Shown piece after piece: positions 1-8,540 of a DNA stretch of 64,000 nt. The stretch covers positions 1 to 64,000 of the forward strand of contig CAJNDS010002328.1 in NCBI GenBank assembly GCA_905221605.1, read 5' to 3'. Both the position numbers and the translations under genes were made by a program. The notes beneath the pieces are model-generated. The model was not told where the DNA came from. It saw only the letters and a program-made list of their open reading frames with translations, and did no database searches. The stretch is from Symbiodinium natans. Its lineage: Eukaryota > Sar > Dinophyceae > Suessiales > Symbiodiniaceae. The stretch's first letter is position 1, and every line of letters begins with the position of its first letter.

Positions 1-2637
1 GGCAGAAGCAGCGCTGGCCGCACGTGGGGGCAGCCTGAATCCAAGCGTCTTCAAAGAATTGAGCTCTTGATCTTGCAGTGCGTCTTGGGATCGGGAGGTG
101 TACGCAACAATGGAGAAACGTGTTCCAGTGAAAGGTAACACACAGTGTAATTTTCGCGGATCAAAAATGATTGCTTTGTTCAGGGTGGACACAGCACGAC
201 CCTTAAGGCGCTTACCATTTGGCCCGACCCTAACAATAGCATCTTCAGATGAAACAAGGGGGTCCGCAAACCACAGTTCACCATCCTTGAAATCCCCGAC
301 ACTGAGGGCAAAGCTCATGCTATCCTTAGCATTCCCATGGTCCTTGTGCACAGAGGCACTAGTACAGCTATTAAGCAGCACCGAGTTCCATGTGAAGTCC
401 TTAGGAGCATGGGCTTGTACAACTCCATTTAGGAAGCGGGCAATCTGAGGCCACCGACGTGTTGCCTTAGTCACCCCTTGCATTCCTCCGTAAGACCACT
501 GCCCAAAGATATGGTAGTAGCTGCGATTGTCAAGCTTAATCATCTTTCGCTTGGTTTTGTTGGGGTACATGATCTGGGCTACACGCAACAAAGCCTTAGT
601 ACTAAAGTCACGGTCCTTGGTAAGCTCAGCTGCGACTGCGCAAGGATCGCCCGACGGCTTCACCACAGGGTGAGCATGAACGACAGGCTTGTTGATGAGA
701 TGAGCATCGGACTCGTGTGCCTTAGATTGCCGTCCCCCCTGAAGAGGGGCATCGACGTGCGCGATGAGCCTTAGAGCATGTTCCCATTTACCTCGGTCAG
801 CGAAAGGTTTGGTAAAGATATCAGCTACTTGCTCTTTGGTGTCAACATTAATCATTTCGAAGAAGTTACGCTCGAACTGTTGTTTGATCCAAGCAAACGA
901 AATGCGTTGAGTCCGATCGGTGTGACGTAGTTTTTCGCTGTCACCTTTGAGGAGAATAGTGATGGTAGCTTGGTTGTCCTCAAGGAGTTGAACAGCAAAC
1001 TTGGGGCTAAGGTGGACCTTGAGACCGTTTAAATCGGAAACACTTCGTCCATCCGCCCTACACTCACCATAACGGATCTCATCAAGTTCAGGATCAATTC
1101 GTGCGATGATGTCGTTTTCCCTTTGGTTAGGTTTGGTTTTCGGCCTAGCTTGGTAGCTGGCGGTCCTACTCGCAACCTCACGCCACAGGAAAATCCAAAG
1201 ACTGAGGCTGGGCAGACCCTGGGCACGAATACCTTGGTTGGCAGCCACAACCTCACTCTCCGTACTTGAAGTAGTGATGCTGGTCTGTTTCTTGGAAAAA
1301 GCATTTAGGGGAAAGTAAGTATTGGGGCCTACCAAGTAGAGGGCACAGCCTGAAGTGGATTTACTGTCGTGGCTACCAGCGTGGTCAGCATCGCAGAACA
1401 TCCACAACTTACAATCCTGAATGCGATCCCCTATGAATCCCCTCATCCGAACTTCAAGAGAAGAGTTTATGTAACTGATCAACCTGTGCAAAGCAACGTC
1501 ACAGTCGCGAGACCACTTGGTGACTCTGGATGCCAGTGCCTGAGTGGCGCGTAACAAGTCCCACCTGGCCATTCTCGCAGCGAACAAAACCTTCATGAGT
1601 ACACGGCTAGCAATAGGTTGCAGCTTACCACTAGGTTCATTGTTCTCCAGAACTTTTGCTACCCGGTTCTCATGAAAAGGGGTCGCTACGTGCTTCAGGG
1701 ATTTCTTGTCGACCTTGGCCAACTCACAGTACCTATCAACACAGGACACCAAGAAATCTCGCATGTCGTAGTACACAACGTTCACGGGCACAGTCATGGA
1801 AGGGGTTTTTCCCTGACTGATTGATTCAGTGCTCTTGAACTTACTCTGTCGTGCTTCTCGTTTAGCTTCGGCTTTGGACCGCTTGGGTTTATTGTGCTTA
1901 GCTGCGAGAGCATGAGAAAAGTCCTCGTCACTGACCTCAGTGATGGGGAAATATGTTCTCCCAGTCCACCAACCTGATTGGTCCGCGGGGCCCCCCTGAT
2001 TCAAGTCATCATGGATAGGGTCCCTACCATCATCAAACACCGTGATTCGTTGACGGCTTATGTGGGGGAATTTCGACACGTCGTCCTGCGTAGGCACATA
2101 AAGTTTCCTACGAGGATATATGTGATGCCTAACGACTGCAGCTAACTCAGCGTCGACCTCCCAGAAGTCCTCTTTGCGGTTCGGCCGGACTTGGTAGTCG
2201 GCAGCTGGACTAGCGTGCTTCTTGTCGAAGACGTAAGCAAATGGGTGGTCCTCCCGTGACAGCTGGACCTGATTTTGCTCAACGTGATGACACCCGAAGT
2301 ACCGCCCCAAGACCTCGGCTGGTTCCATGTCAATCACCTTAGCGATCAACTCCCAACCTTTGTTGATTTTGTCTTGGGGGCCGGCCATCTTGAAGTCATC
2401 AACGTACACAACAAGCAACAAATCTAGTTCAGCATGGTAGAAAACAGAATGCCAAATGTCGGGTAGAACTGCAGTAAAACCAACACTCTCTAACTGTTCT
2501 GTACAGTACCTTTCCCAGATACCACCTGAGTCAGGGTGGCCGTACAAAGCGAGCCTGAGTGGGCAAACAGGATCTTCATACCCAGACCATTCTTTAGGCC
2601 ATCTGTTTCGAGGGAGACGAACCCATGTTTCAATGCC
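1..2637 (-). CDS. pol: Pol part 2: RT, RNase H and C-terminal 2OG-Fe(II) oxygenase-like domain (partial)
   Basis: Codon-by-codon reading from 2637 to base 1 shows no stop, so 879 codons are open and the end lies outside the window. It starts with GIETWVRLP, continuing RT motif A. The catalytic YVDD motif is at 2406-2395. RNase H has the FCDADHAGS, STESEV and EDNQAT blocks (about 1400-970) and ends in ADIFTKPF (about 820-800), as in copia. After a ~90-residue linker comes a domain with HKD at 348-340 followed two residues later by Asn, then GELW, then FDPRKLH with its His at 147-145, and an Arg nine residues on (120-118). HxD...H...R with these spacings is the metal and 2-oxoglutarate binding set of Fe(II) dioxygenases, closest to prolyl hydroxylase spacing. 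This extra domain is not part of standard copia pol. Confidence 0.9.
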
Positions 2638-5083
2638 TTAAAAGGGCTTGTGTGTATGCGGCGATGCCATCAGCCTGCTGTTTCACGTACCCGGGTTGGC
2701 TACCAAACACATCGATGATTTTCCCGGCCTCCATGCTAGCGGGGCTTGATCCTAGTTCGGCGAAAATGGCGTGATCGTGGTTTTCGTCCTGGACATTATT
2801 GCCCTGGAAGACACTACGACCCTTCCATTTCTTCTGGGGGTGCCCGTCCGGGAGTTCATCCCCCTTGACCGAACAAATCTCAAAGATTTTCCCGAAATGG
2901 GCCTTGACATTCTTGTGTTTGGCTTCCGCGGCAACATCCCGGTACTCTCGAACCTTCTTTTCGAGCCAGCAAGACTTATCGGCAAGTTTCTTCCACTCTC
3001 GGTCCATGGCTTCTTTAGCAGCGGGAGTACTTTCGATCTCTTTAGGCCCGACAACCCTGGCAACAACAGCAAACATCTCACTCGCAACCTGACCAAGTTT
3101 GGCCCAATACAAGGACGCCATGCGGTCCCTATGGGGCTCGGGGTCAGGCTCGGCGATGACAGGCATGGCCGGGGAGTCTCTAAGGGCCTTGCGAGCATCT
3201 TCCTCGGCTTCACGAGCCTTTTTGCGTTCGAATCTTTCAATGTCAGCCTCCCGTCGTGCCTTGGAATACATGTGCCAAAATTCCGAAGGGGTATCAGGTG
3301 GCCTTTTGGAACCTTTCTTATCTCTAACCAACCTCACCCCGTCCCAGTTATACCCTTTGGGGACTTTCTTCCCGTCAGGCATGGTTTTGGGGTCATGTCT
3401 TGGTAGAGTAGATGAGGCCTTAGGCGTGGATGTTGCTTCCTTAGAAGATCCAGGAGCATCCCTCCCCAGCCAGTCCTCCACAGCTCCGACATCTTCGGGA
3501 ACATAGTCCTCGTTTTCCTTGGCCACTTGGTCCAAGTACTCGGACAAACGATCCTTCAAATCGGAGTCGTCCAAATCAGGCACACCGGGCGGAGGCAAAG
3601 GCTCGTCCGGCGAATCCCCAGGCGGGGCGCGTGTTCCGGCACCTTCTGTGTCTCCCCACGAGCAGTCCTGATCTGCGAGGGTCGGCTTACGGAGGCTCTC
3701 CTGCAGTGCGAGCTGTTCGGATCTCATTGGGAATGTGAAATCCCCGGGCAACAGCTCCATTCGCTTCGACCTCAGGATGGGAAAGTTTCCTATTTCGAAC
3801 GCAAAGTCACAACCCTCGACGGGGGTAACGAGGTATTCCTCCTTCCAAACGAAGCCAGGTTGAATGTGGTAACCAAGAAATATTCCCTCAACACCAGTCG
3901 GCGCAAACTTGGAGCTCGCAGGAATGTTCTGTTTGGGGTTGTTCCAGTACAACACACGCGCACCAAAAGGAATCATTATCCCTGAAAACGGTTCCCCATA
4001 CCTGGCCTCCCAGGGAACAATCCCGTTGTCAAGCCTCTTAGTTGCATTAAGTGCCATCGCATGGTGTTGGGCGGCCAACGGCCAAAGCTTGTCGGGGAGA
4101 CCCGCCTGAACAAGGTTGGAGCGGGTACCCTCCAAGATCGTCCGAATTTCTCTTTCGATTACCGACTTGTTGGTGTCCACATATTCGCGGGATGTAACAT
4201 GTCGGACACCCAGGCTTTTGATAGCGGCATGAAGTTCAGGTGCGTTGTCTGAGTAGAAAACGCCGACTGCATCTTCTTGACCTAGGAAGTGAAGAAGGTC
4301 TTCAAAACACTGATCGCTTGACTTAGTCGGAGAGGGGTAGACGTAACGAAATTTGGTGAACACGTCCTTAACAACAAGTGCGACCCTTTCGTCCTGGAAC
4401 CCATGATCACGAAGGTCACGAGTGATGATATGGTCAACAGTGATGTGATCCCCAAAGGCCTTTGACACAATGGTACTTGAGCCCCCCTTTTTGCGGGCTT
4501 GGGGAGCCAACATCTTTGCGCGCTGACATACCTCGCAGAACGGATTCTTGGGCCTGTGCGAGAACAAGTGCTCAACAGATTTGGCTTCAGCTTTCAGATC
4601 GGCCTCTGCAAGACTGCGGGCGTTTCCTTCGTTGTCACTGTCAGGTTCAACATCGGGGTCTTCGAAGATAGTGAGGCTCAGGATTGGATTACCCTCCAGT
4701 CGGGCAACTTTGTTGTCAAGCTCCCTGACGTTCACTTTATCCTCAACCTTGACCCAAGAACCTTCCCTGAACAACCAAGTAGATCTGACTTCGCATCTTG
4801 GAAACCTTGGTGTAGCAGTACGAAACGTCTTTGGTTTGTGTCCGACAATCAAGTACTTAGCATTTGGGTGCGAAACCCAACCTGGTCTTTTGAGCTTCTC
4901 TTTGGGGATATCTATCGGCGGCACCTCATTGATGGCTGCGGAGATCTCAGGATCGGGGTGCTCGACCACTGGATCTCGTTCCTCTGCTGCTCCTGCGAAA
5001 GCCTCGGCCGGCCCTATTGGGCGGCAGTTTTCTGAAAACCCTCGGACAAAATTGGTCGTCCGAGAGAACCTGAGGCTTCCTCC
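2630..5083 (-). CDS. pol: Pol part 1: integrase and start of reverse transcriptase
   Basis: The frame is open from 5083, just after a TAA at 5086-5084, and is -1 relative to gag. No ATG is needed if it is entered by frameshift; the first GTG is at 4969. Numbering from that GTG, a zinc-binding H134/H138/C145/C148 cluster precedes the integrase core. Core acidic residues are D179 in TVDH, D241 in YSDNAPEL and E272 in VIER, the DDE pattern of retroviral-type integrases, although the D-E spacing of about 30 is short. A long acidic and proline-rich linker follows. The first RT block ends at motif A (QQAD...AYTQALL). There the frame meets TGA at 2632-2630 and coding continues in the +1 frame from 2637. 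The protein would integrate the cDNA and begin the polymerase fold. Confidence 0.93.
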   Translation of the reverse strand, partial: GGSLRFSRTTNFVRGFSENCRPIGPAEAFAGAAEERDPVVEHPDPEISAAINEVPPIDIPKEKLKRPGWVSHPNAKYLIVGHKPKTFRTATPRFPRCEVRSTWLFREGSWVKVEDKVNVRELDNKVARLEGNPILSLTIFEDPDVEPDSDNEGNARSLAEADLKAEAKSVEHLFSHRPKNPFCEVCQRAKMLAPQARKKGGSSTIVSKAFGDHITVDHIITRDLRDHGFQDERVALVVKDVFTKFRYVYPSPTKSSDQCFEDLLHFLGQEDAVGVFYSDNAPELHAAIKSLGVRHVTSREYVDTNKSVIEREIRTILEGTRSNLVQAGLPDKLWPLAAQHHAMALNATKRLDNGIVPWEARYGEPFSGIMIPFGARVLYWNNPKQNIPASSKFAPTGVEGIFLGYHIQPGFVWKEEYLVTPVEGCDFAFEIGNFPILRSKRMELLPGDFTFPMRSEQLALQESLRKPTLADQDCSWGDTEGAGTRAPPGDSPDEPLPPPGVPDLDDSDLKDRLSEYLDQVAKENEDYVPEDVGAVEDWLGRDAPGSSKEATSTPKASSTLPRHDPKTMPDGKKVPKGYNWDGVRLVRDKKGSKRPPDTPSEFWHMYSKARREADIERFERKKAREAEEDARKALRDSPAMPVIAEPDPEPHRDRMASLYWAKLGQVASEMFAVVARVVGPKEIESTPAAKEAMDREWKKLADKSCWLEKKVREYRDVAAEAKHKNVKAHFGKIFEICSVKGDELPDGHPQKKWKGRSVFQGNNVQDENHDHAIFAELGSSPASMEAGKIIDVFGSQPGYVKQQADGIAAYTQALLRH
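5007..5041 (-). promoter_or_regulatory. Probable -1 programmed frameshift signal at the gag/pol junction
   Basis: Read on the minus strand, the gag codons GAG GGT TTT contain the heptamer G GGT TTT (5041-5035), which fits the canonical -1 slippery pattern X XXY YYZ. A slip by one base moves ribosomes exactly into the pol frame, which is open from 5083 and overlaps gag by 70 nt. Nine nt downstream, GCCGCCC (5025-5019) can pair across an AATA loop with GGG-C-CGGC (5014-5007). This gives seven G-C pairs with one bulged C, and the gag stop codon sits in the loop and 3' arm. The site, frame, spacing and stem all agree with the rules for -1 frameshifting. Use in vivo is inferred. Confidence 0.75.
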
Positions 5084-8000
5084 TTAGTGCTTGGAGCGGC
5101 CATTGCTCCTCCCCCTAGCACTGGGACCATACCTCTCATTCTACACCTTAGTCTTTGACCATTGGGCGCAACAAAGTAAGGCGGCCTTTTGGGGTACCAG
5201 TGGAACTCATAACCGTCCTCCATGCACCTTCTGCCTACGGAGCAAACAGGAGGGGTGCTGTTGAGAACATAGAACTCTAGCTCTTTGCCAAACTCCGGGA
5301 AGTCGATCCTAACCGACTTGTCACCTTTGACGTTACCATTAGCAGTGATGAGATTCACTTGTCGTATTGCGTTGCCTACTGGCTCTTCGCCGAAGTACAT
5401 AGCACGATCGGCTTCGCTGATAAGGTCCTCCTCGCTTCCTGTGTCAGCAAGGAATTCTAAGGGCGTGGCGATCCCTGGACAAGCGATCTCTGAGCTCTCA
5501 ACAACGTGCTTGCACATCCCACACATGAGAGAATCAGGCTCATCACACTCTAAGTGGCAATCGGTTTTCTCTCCCCCCTCATGCCGGGCAAGAAGCATCT
5601 TGAGTTCCCTTGCGTTCCTAATTGCAACCTGAAGGTCATTAGCGTCAGGCTTAGGGCAGTTTTCCGCATCAGCATAGCAAGTATTGTACCTGCGAACTTT
5701 GTAGGAATGTTTGTACCCCTTTCCCTCAAAGGGGATTTCCCTGACTTTGGGTTTGTCGGAAAACCTGACCTTCTTGTTTTGTTCTTTGATCTTGAAAACA
5801 GTCTTGCCGGTCCACGGCGTCCTATCGCCGGTTCCCCCTCTTCCCTCTTTCCAGTCCCAGTTCTCCTTTGCAGTGTACGGAGAAATGGGAAGCGTCTTGA
5901 TCACTTTGGCCTTACCCTTCAACCTTTCAAGAGCAACAGGACATGACACTTCGGGCTTGTACATAGTACTTCTGTACTTCAAATGGTGCCTAACAGCTTC
6001 ACCCCTTTTGAAGTCTACTTCCCAGTAGTCTTCGTCCCCATCTTGTGGTTCACTCTCCTCAGGACCAGCTGAGGCTGCAGCCGCAAGCGAGATGCAGCAT
6101 GCGGCCTTCCTGTCCTTTTCCTTAGAGCGTCCACGGCTTGGTTTCCTGCGCGTTGGCGCGGGTGACGGGGACCTTGGTTTGTCTGGGCCCTTAGGGGCCG
6201 GGGCTGCGTTTTCACCACCTGAGGGAGTAGGGCTCGGTTCCCTATGCAAGAAACGACACTTATCTCCCCTAGTGCACTTTCCCTTCTTCCAAAACGCGCA
6301 GACCTGTTTCTTCTTCGGGGCAGTGCGAACAGGGGATTGCGAACGGGGTTTGTGCGAAAACTTGCACTTGTCACCCCTGGTGCACTTACCCTTTTGAAAG
6401 TCGTAGCAAACTGGCTTTGGGCTTTGTGATCGGCTAGGTATTCTAGATCTGGATGGGGTCCTAGAGCGAGACCTTGACTTTGAATTAGACTGGCTACCGG
6501 CAGAGCGATCCCTTCCGCGGCCACTCCTCGACGGAGGGCGTGTCGGCCTTCCGCCTTCAACAACAGGAGCACCAAACTTGTCCCCATGAGACTTGGCGAT
6601 TCTATCCCTGTTCTTGCGCATCCTTTCACGGGTCAACAAATCCCGGATTGACTTCAACAAGAACGCATAGGAGTGTGAGGCAGAACCCTCTTTCGCCCTG
6701 TCGTAGATTTCCAAATCATACTTCATTCTTGAGGACTTTCGGATTTGCCGAAGAAGGATGTCACGCAGAACCATTTCTTCTGGGACATGACTCATGCCAG
6801 CAATGACTGATTCCCAATTGTGCAGAAATGTGGTTAGATCGTCACTATGCAGCGTAACCTTCAAAAGGTCTTCTACCGAATAGAGCGATCCTACCTCTTC
6901 ATTTGTTTTGAAGTACTGATCAAACATGAGCAAGACCTGGCGTCCTCGTACGGCACGTCCTTGAACCGCCTCGGTTTCCTTGAAAGTGAGTACCTGCCGA
7001 GATAACTCACCTTTGGCGACCTTAGTGAGAGCGGCTAGGATTTTGGTATCCAGCGTGAGAAACTTACCGGGTTCACGAAGCTTTTCATGATCAGCATTCT
7101 TAGAATACACCTCTAGAATCCAAGAGAAGGCTTCATCTGGTCTATCTGAAGCTGCCCTAACTGCCTCCCGTGTTGCGGTTTTCCATGCACGGTAGGTTTC
7201 GGGGTTAGGGAAATCCGGCAGGCGGATGGTTTCAGCTTCTTTAACCTTTGGTTTGTCATCTTCACCGCTTTTGTCTCCTTTAAGAAGCTTGGCGGCTTCA
7301 AGCAGCGCTTGCTGCGTCCGTGCGATTAAATCGGCTCCAGTAGCTGCCGGACCTCCCGGCGTGCCTGTTGGGGCCGCAAGACCAGGGGCTCCGGCGTTCA
7401 AACCACCACTAGAGGATCCTAGATTTGGGACGTTAGCTGATGCTGTTGGGGTCCCTGGGGCAGAAACCGGACCCTGTGGTCCCGTTGGAGTGGCAGTAGT
7501 TGCCACACCGCCAAAACTGAAGTTTGGAAACAATGCCCTGATGTTCATCGGAATCACACTAGGATCTGAAAACTGAGGGGCACACGTAGCACTAAGCCCG
7601 GCGCTTGGCGCTGGAGCAACTGGGGCAGTGGCGCTGGGAAACTGAGCTTGCTGCGAGGGATTGATACCTAAATTCCTGTCCTGTTCGAGCTGGAGCGCAC
7701 GCTCCATTGATGACAATTCATCTTGGAGGGTCATGTTTTGAATCCTCATTTGCTCTTCAGTTTCCAGGGCTATACTGCGGTACCTTTTCATTGCCTCATC
7801 ATGCTCTCTCCCAAACCATTCCCCAATCTCGTTAATGCTTTCCCTCTTGTTTTGTTCAGCCTCTTCAACCAGAGTTGTCCTGAGACGTGTGATTTGCGAA
7901 CCAACATCGGAAAAATGTTCTGACTGAAAATTGATTATCTGGTTTTGTTGCTGGAGTTCTGAAAAGAGACCTTGGGTCCTCGCGACAAAGCTATACCTTT

Positions 8001-8445
8001 GGCTAGCAATTTCAGACTCAAGTCTAGCAACGACTTCCTCGTGCTGCCTGTTAGCCCTTTCTTCAACATCTGCGATTTGTTGATCGTGGGCTTCTTCAGC
8101 AGCTAGGCGGAACCTCTGGTGCCTGGACTCTGCTTCGTTCTCTAACTCAGTGAGGAGAAGTCTTGTTTGTTCAGGTGTTTCACCTATCGTGATGTTCTGC
8201 TGAAACTGTTGTCGGTACATGTGGATCTGCGGAGCTCCTAGTCCTACGAAAGGAGAAGGTGCGTTTGGCGCAAACACATTAGCTGCTGCTGCATTCTCTT
8301 CCAGCACTAGGCCACGGCCATCCGTAGACGGTGGCATAGCCAAAGTGCCTGAGAGGTCCATCTCCGCGGATTCTGCGTCTGTAAATCCGTCTGTACCGAG
8401 ATCAGTTGCTACCTCGGTGGGGACCAGCTCGGGGCTGTCACCCAT
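5014..8445 (-). CDS. gag: Gag-protease polyprotein of copia element
   Basis: The ORF has 1143 codons. The ATG at 8445 is the likely start because an in-frame TGA lies eight codons upstream (8469-8467). Residues ~85-260 are a charged, heptad-rich coiled-coil region. Residues ~262-385 are a Pro/Ala/Gly/Thr-rich linker. Residues ~390-625 form a helical capsid-like region containing the YRAWK and FLHNWE segments. Then comes an SR-rich stretch with two CCCH zinc fingers of form CX7CX5CX3H (6408-6352 and 6300-6244), in place of the CCHC knuckle usual for copia Gag. The protease active site LADTGSEEDL has its DTG at 5445-5437. The ORF ends in TAG at 5016-5014, inside a predicted frameshift hairpin. 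The products would form the particle and process the polyprotein. Confidence 0.93.
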   Translation of the reverse strand: MGDSPELVPTEVATDLGTDGFTDAESAEMDLSGTLAMPPSTDGRGLVLEENAAAANVFAPNAPSPFVGLGAPQIHMYRQQFQQNITIGETPEQTRLLLTELENEAESRHQRFRLAAEEAHDQQIADVEERANRQHEEVVARLESEIASQRYSFVARTQGLFSELQQQNQIINFQSEHFSDVGSQITRLRTTLVEEAEQNKRESINEIGEWFGREHDEAMKRYRSIALETEEQMRIQNMTLQDELSSMERALQLEQDRNLGINPSQQAQFPSATAPVAPAPSAGLSATCAPQFSDPSVIPMNIRALFPNFSFGGVATTATPTGPQGPVSAPGTPTASANVPNLGSSSGGLNAGAPGLAAPTGTPGGPAATGADLIARTQQALLEAAKLLKGDKSGEDDKPKVKEAETIRLPDFPNPETYRAWKTATREAVRAASDRPDEAFSWILEVYSKNADHEKLREPGKFLTLDTKILAALTKVAKGELSRQVLTFKETEAVQGRAVRGRQVLLMFDQYFKTNEEVGSLYSVEDLLKVTLHSDDLTTFLHNWESVIAGMSHVPEEMVLRDILLRQIRKSSRMKYDLEIYDRAKEGSASHSYAFLLKSIRDLLTRERMRKNRDRIAKSHGDKFGAPVVEGGRPTRPPSRSGRGRDRSAGSQSNSKSRSRSRTPSRSRIPSRSQSPKPVCYDFQKGKCTRGDKCKFSHKPRSQSPVRTAPKKKQVCAFWKKGKCTRGDKCRFLHREPSPTPSGGENAAPAPKGPDKPRSPSPAPTRRKPSRGRSKEKDRKAACCISLAAAASAGPEESEPQDGDEDYWEVDFKRGEAVRHHLKYRSTMYKPEVSCPVALERLKGKAKVIKTLPISPYTAKENWDWKEGRGGTGDRTPWTGKTVFKIKEQNKKVRFSDKPKVREIPFEGKGYKHSYKVRRYNTCYADAENCPKPDANDLQVAIRNARELKMLLARHEGGEKTDCHLECDEPDSLMCGMCKHVVESSEIACPGIATPLEFLADTGSEEDLISEADRAMYFGEEPVGNAIRQVNLITANGNVKGDKSVRIDFPEFGKELEFYVLNSTPPVCSVGRRCMEDGYEFHWYPKRPPYFVAPNGQRLRCRMRGMVPVLGGGAMAAPSTKEEASGSLGRPILSEGFQKTAAQ

Positions 8446-8516
8446 GCACTGAGTCGAAACTCCAGGTCAGTGGTGCCGCAAGCTCCTGGGAGCCTACGGC
8501 TGATAACCTATAGTTT

Positions 8517-8540
8517 GGGAAATCCACCAGTTGTTATCCG
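8517..8540 (-). promoter_or_regulatory. Possible LTR end and primer-binding site
   Basis: On the minus strand ATAACA-AC is followed by TGGTGGATTTCCC. An LTR ending in CA two bases before a TGG-starting sequence is the usual layout of an LTR and tRNA primer-binding site, and it lies about 85 nt upstream of the gag ATG. I could not match the bases after TGG to a specific tRNA, and no second LTR is in the window to define the ends, so this is only a candidate. Confidence 0.2.

Larger units (their letters stand above)
1..8540 (-). mobile_element. Ty1/copia-type LTR retrotransposon, 3' end beyond window
   Basis: A retrotransposon reads leftward and runs off the window at base 1. Domain order is gag, aspartic protease, integrase, reverse transcriptase, RNase H. 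Integrase before reverse transcriptase is diagnostic of the Ty1/copia superfamily. An additional oxygenase-like domain follows RNase H. The coding region is nearly intact. Gag-protease is one ORF of 1143 codons, integrase plus the start of RT lie in the -1 frame, and from 2637 to base 1 there is no stop codon. The only disruption besides the gag/pol frame change is a +1 shift at about 2638, so the insertion is probably young. The downstream LTR lies outside the window. An upstream LTR end may lie near 8532 but could not be proved without the second LTR. Confidence 0.95.

Noticed and set aside
98-6806. Plus-strand and out-of-frame ORFs across the retrotransposon (e.g. 2771-3406 plus, 6015-6629 minus)
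   Set aside because: They are shadows of the gag-pol frames, which carry all the recognisable motifs.
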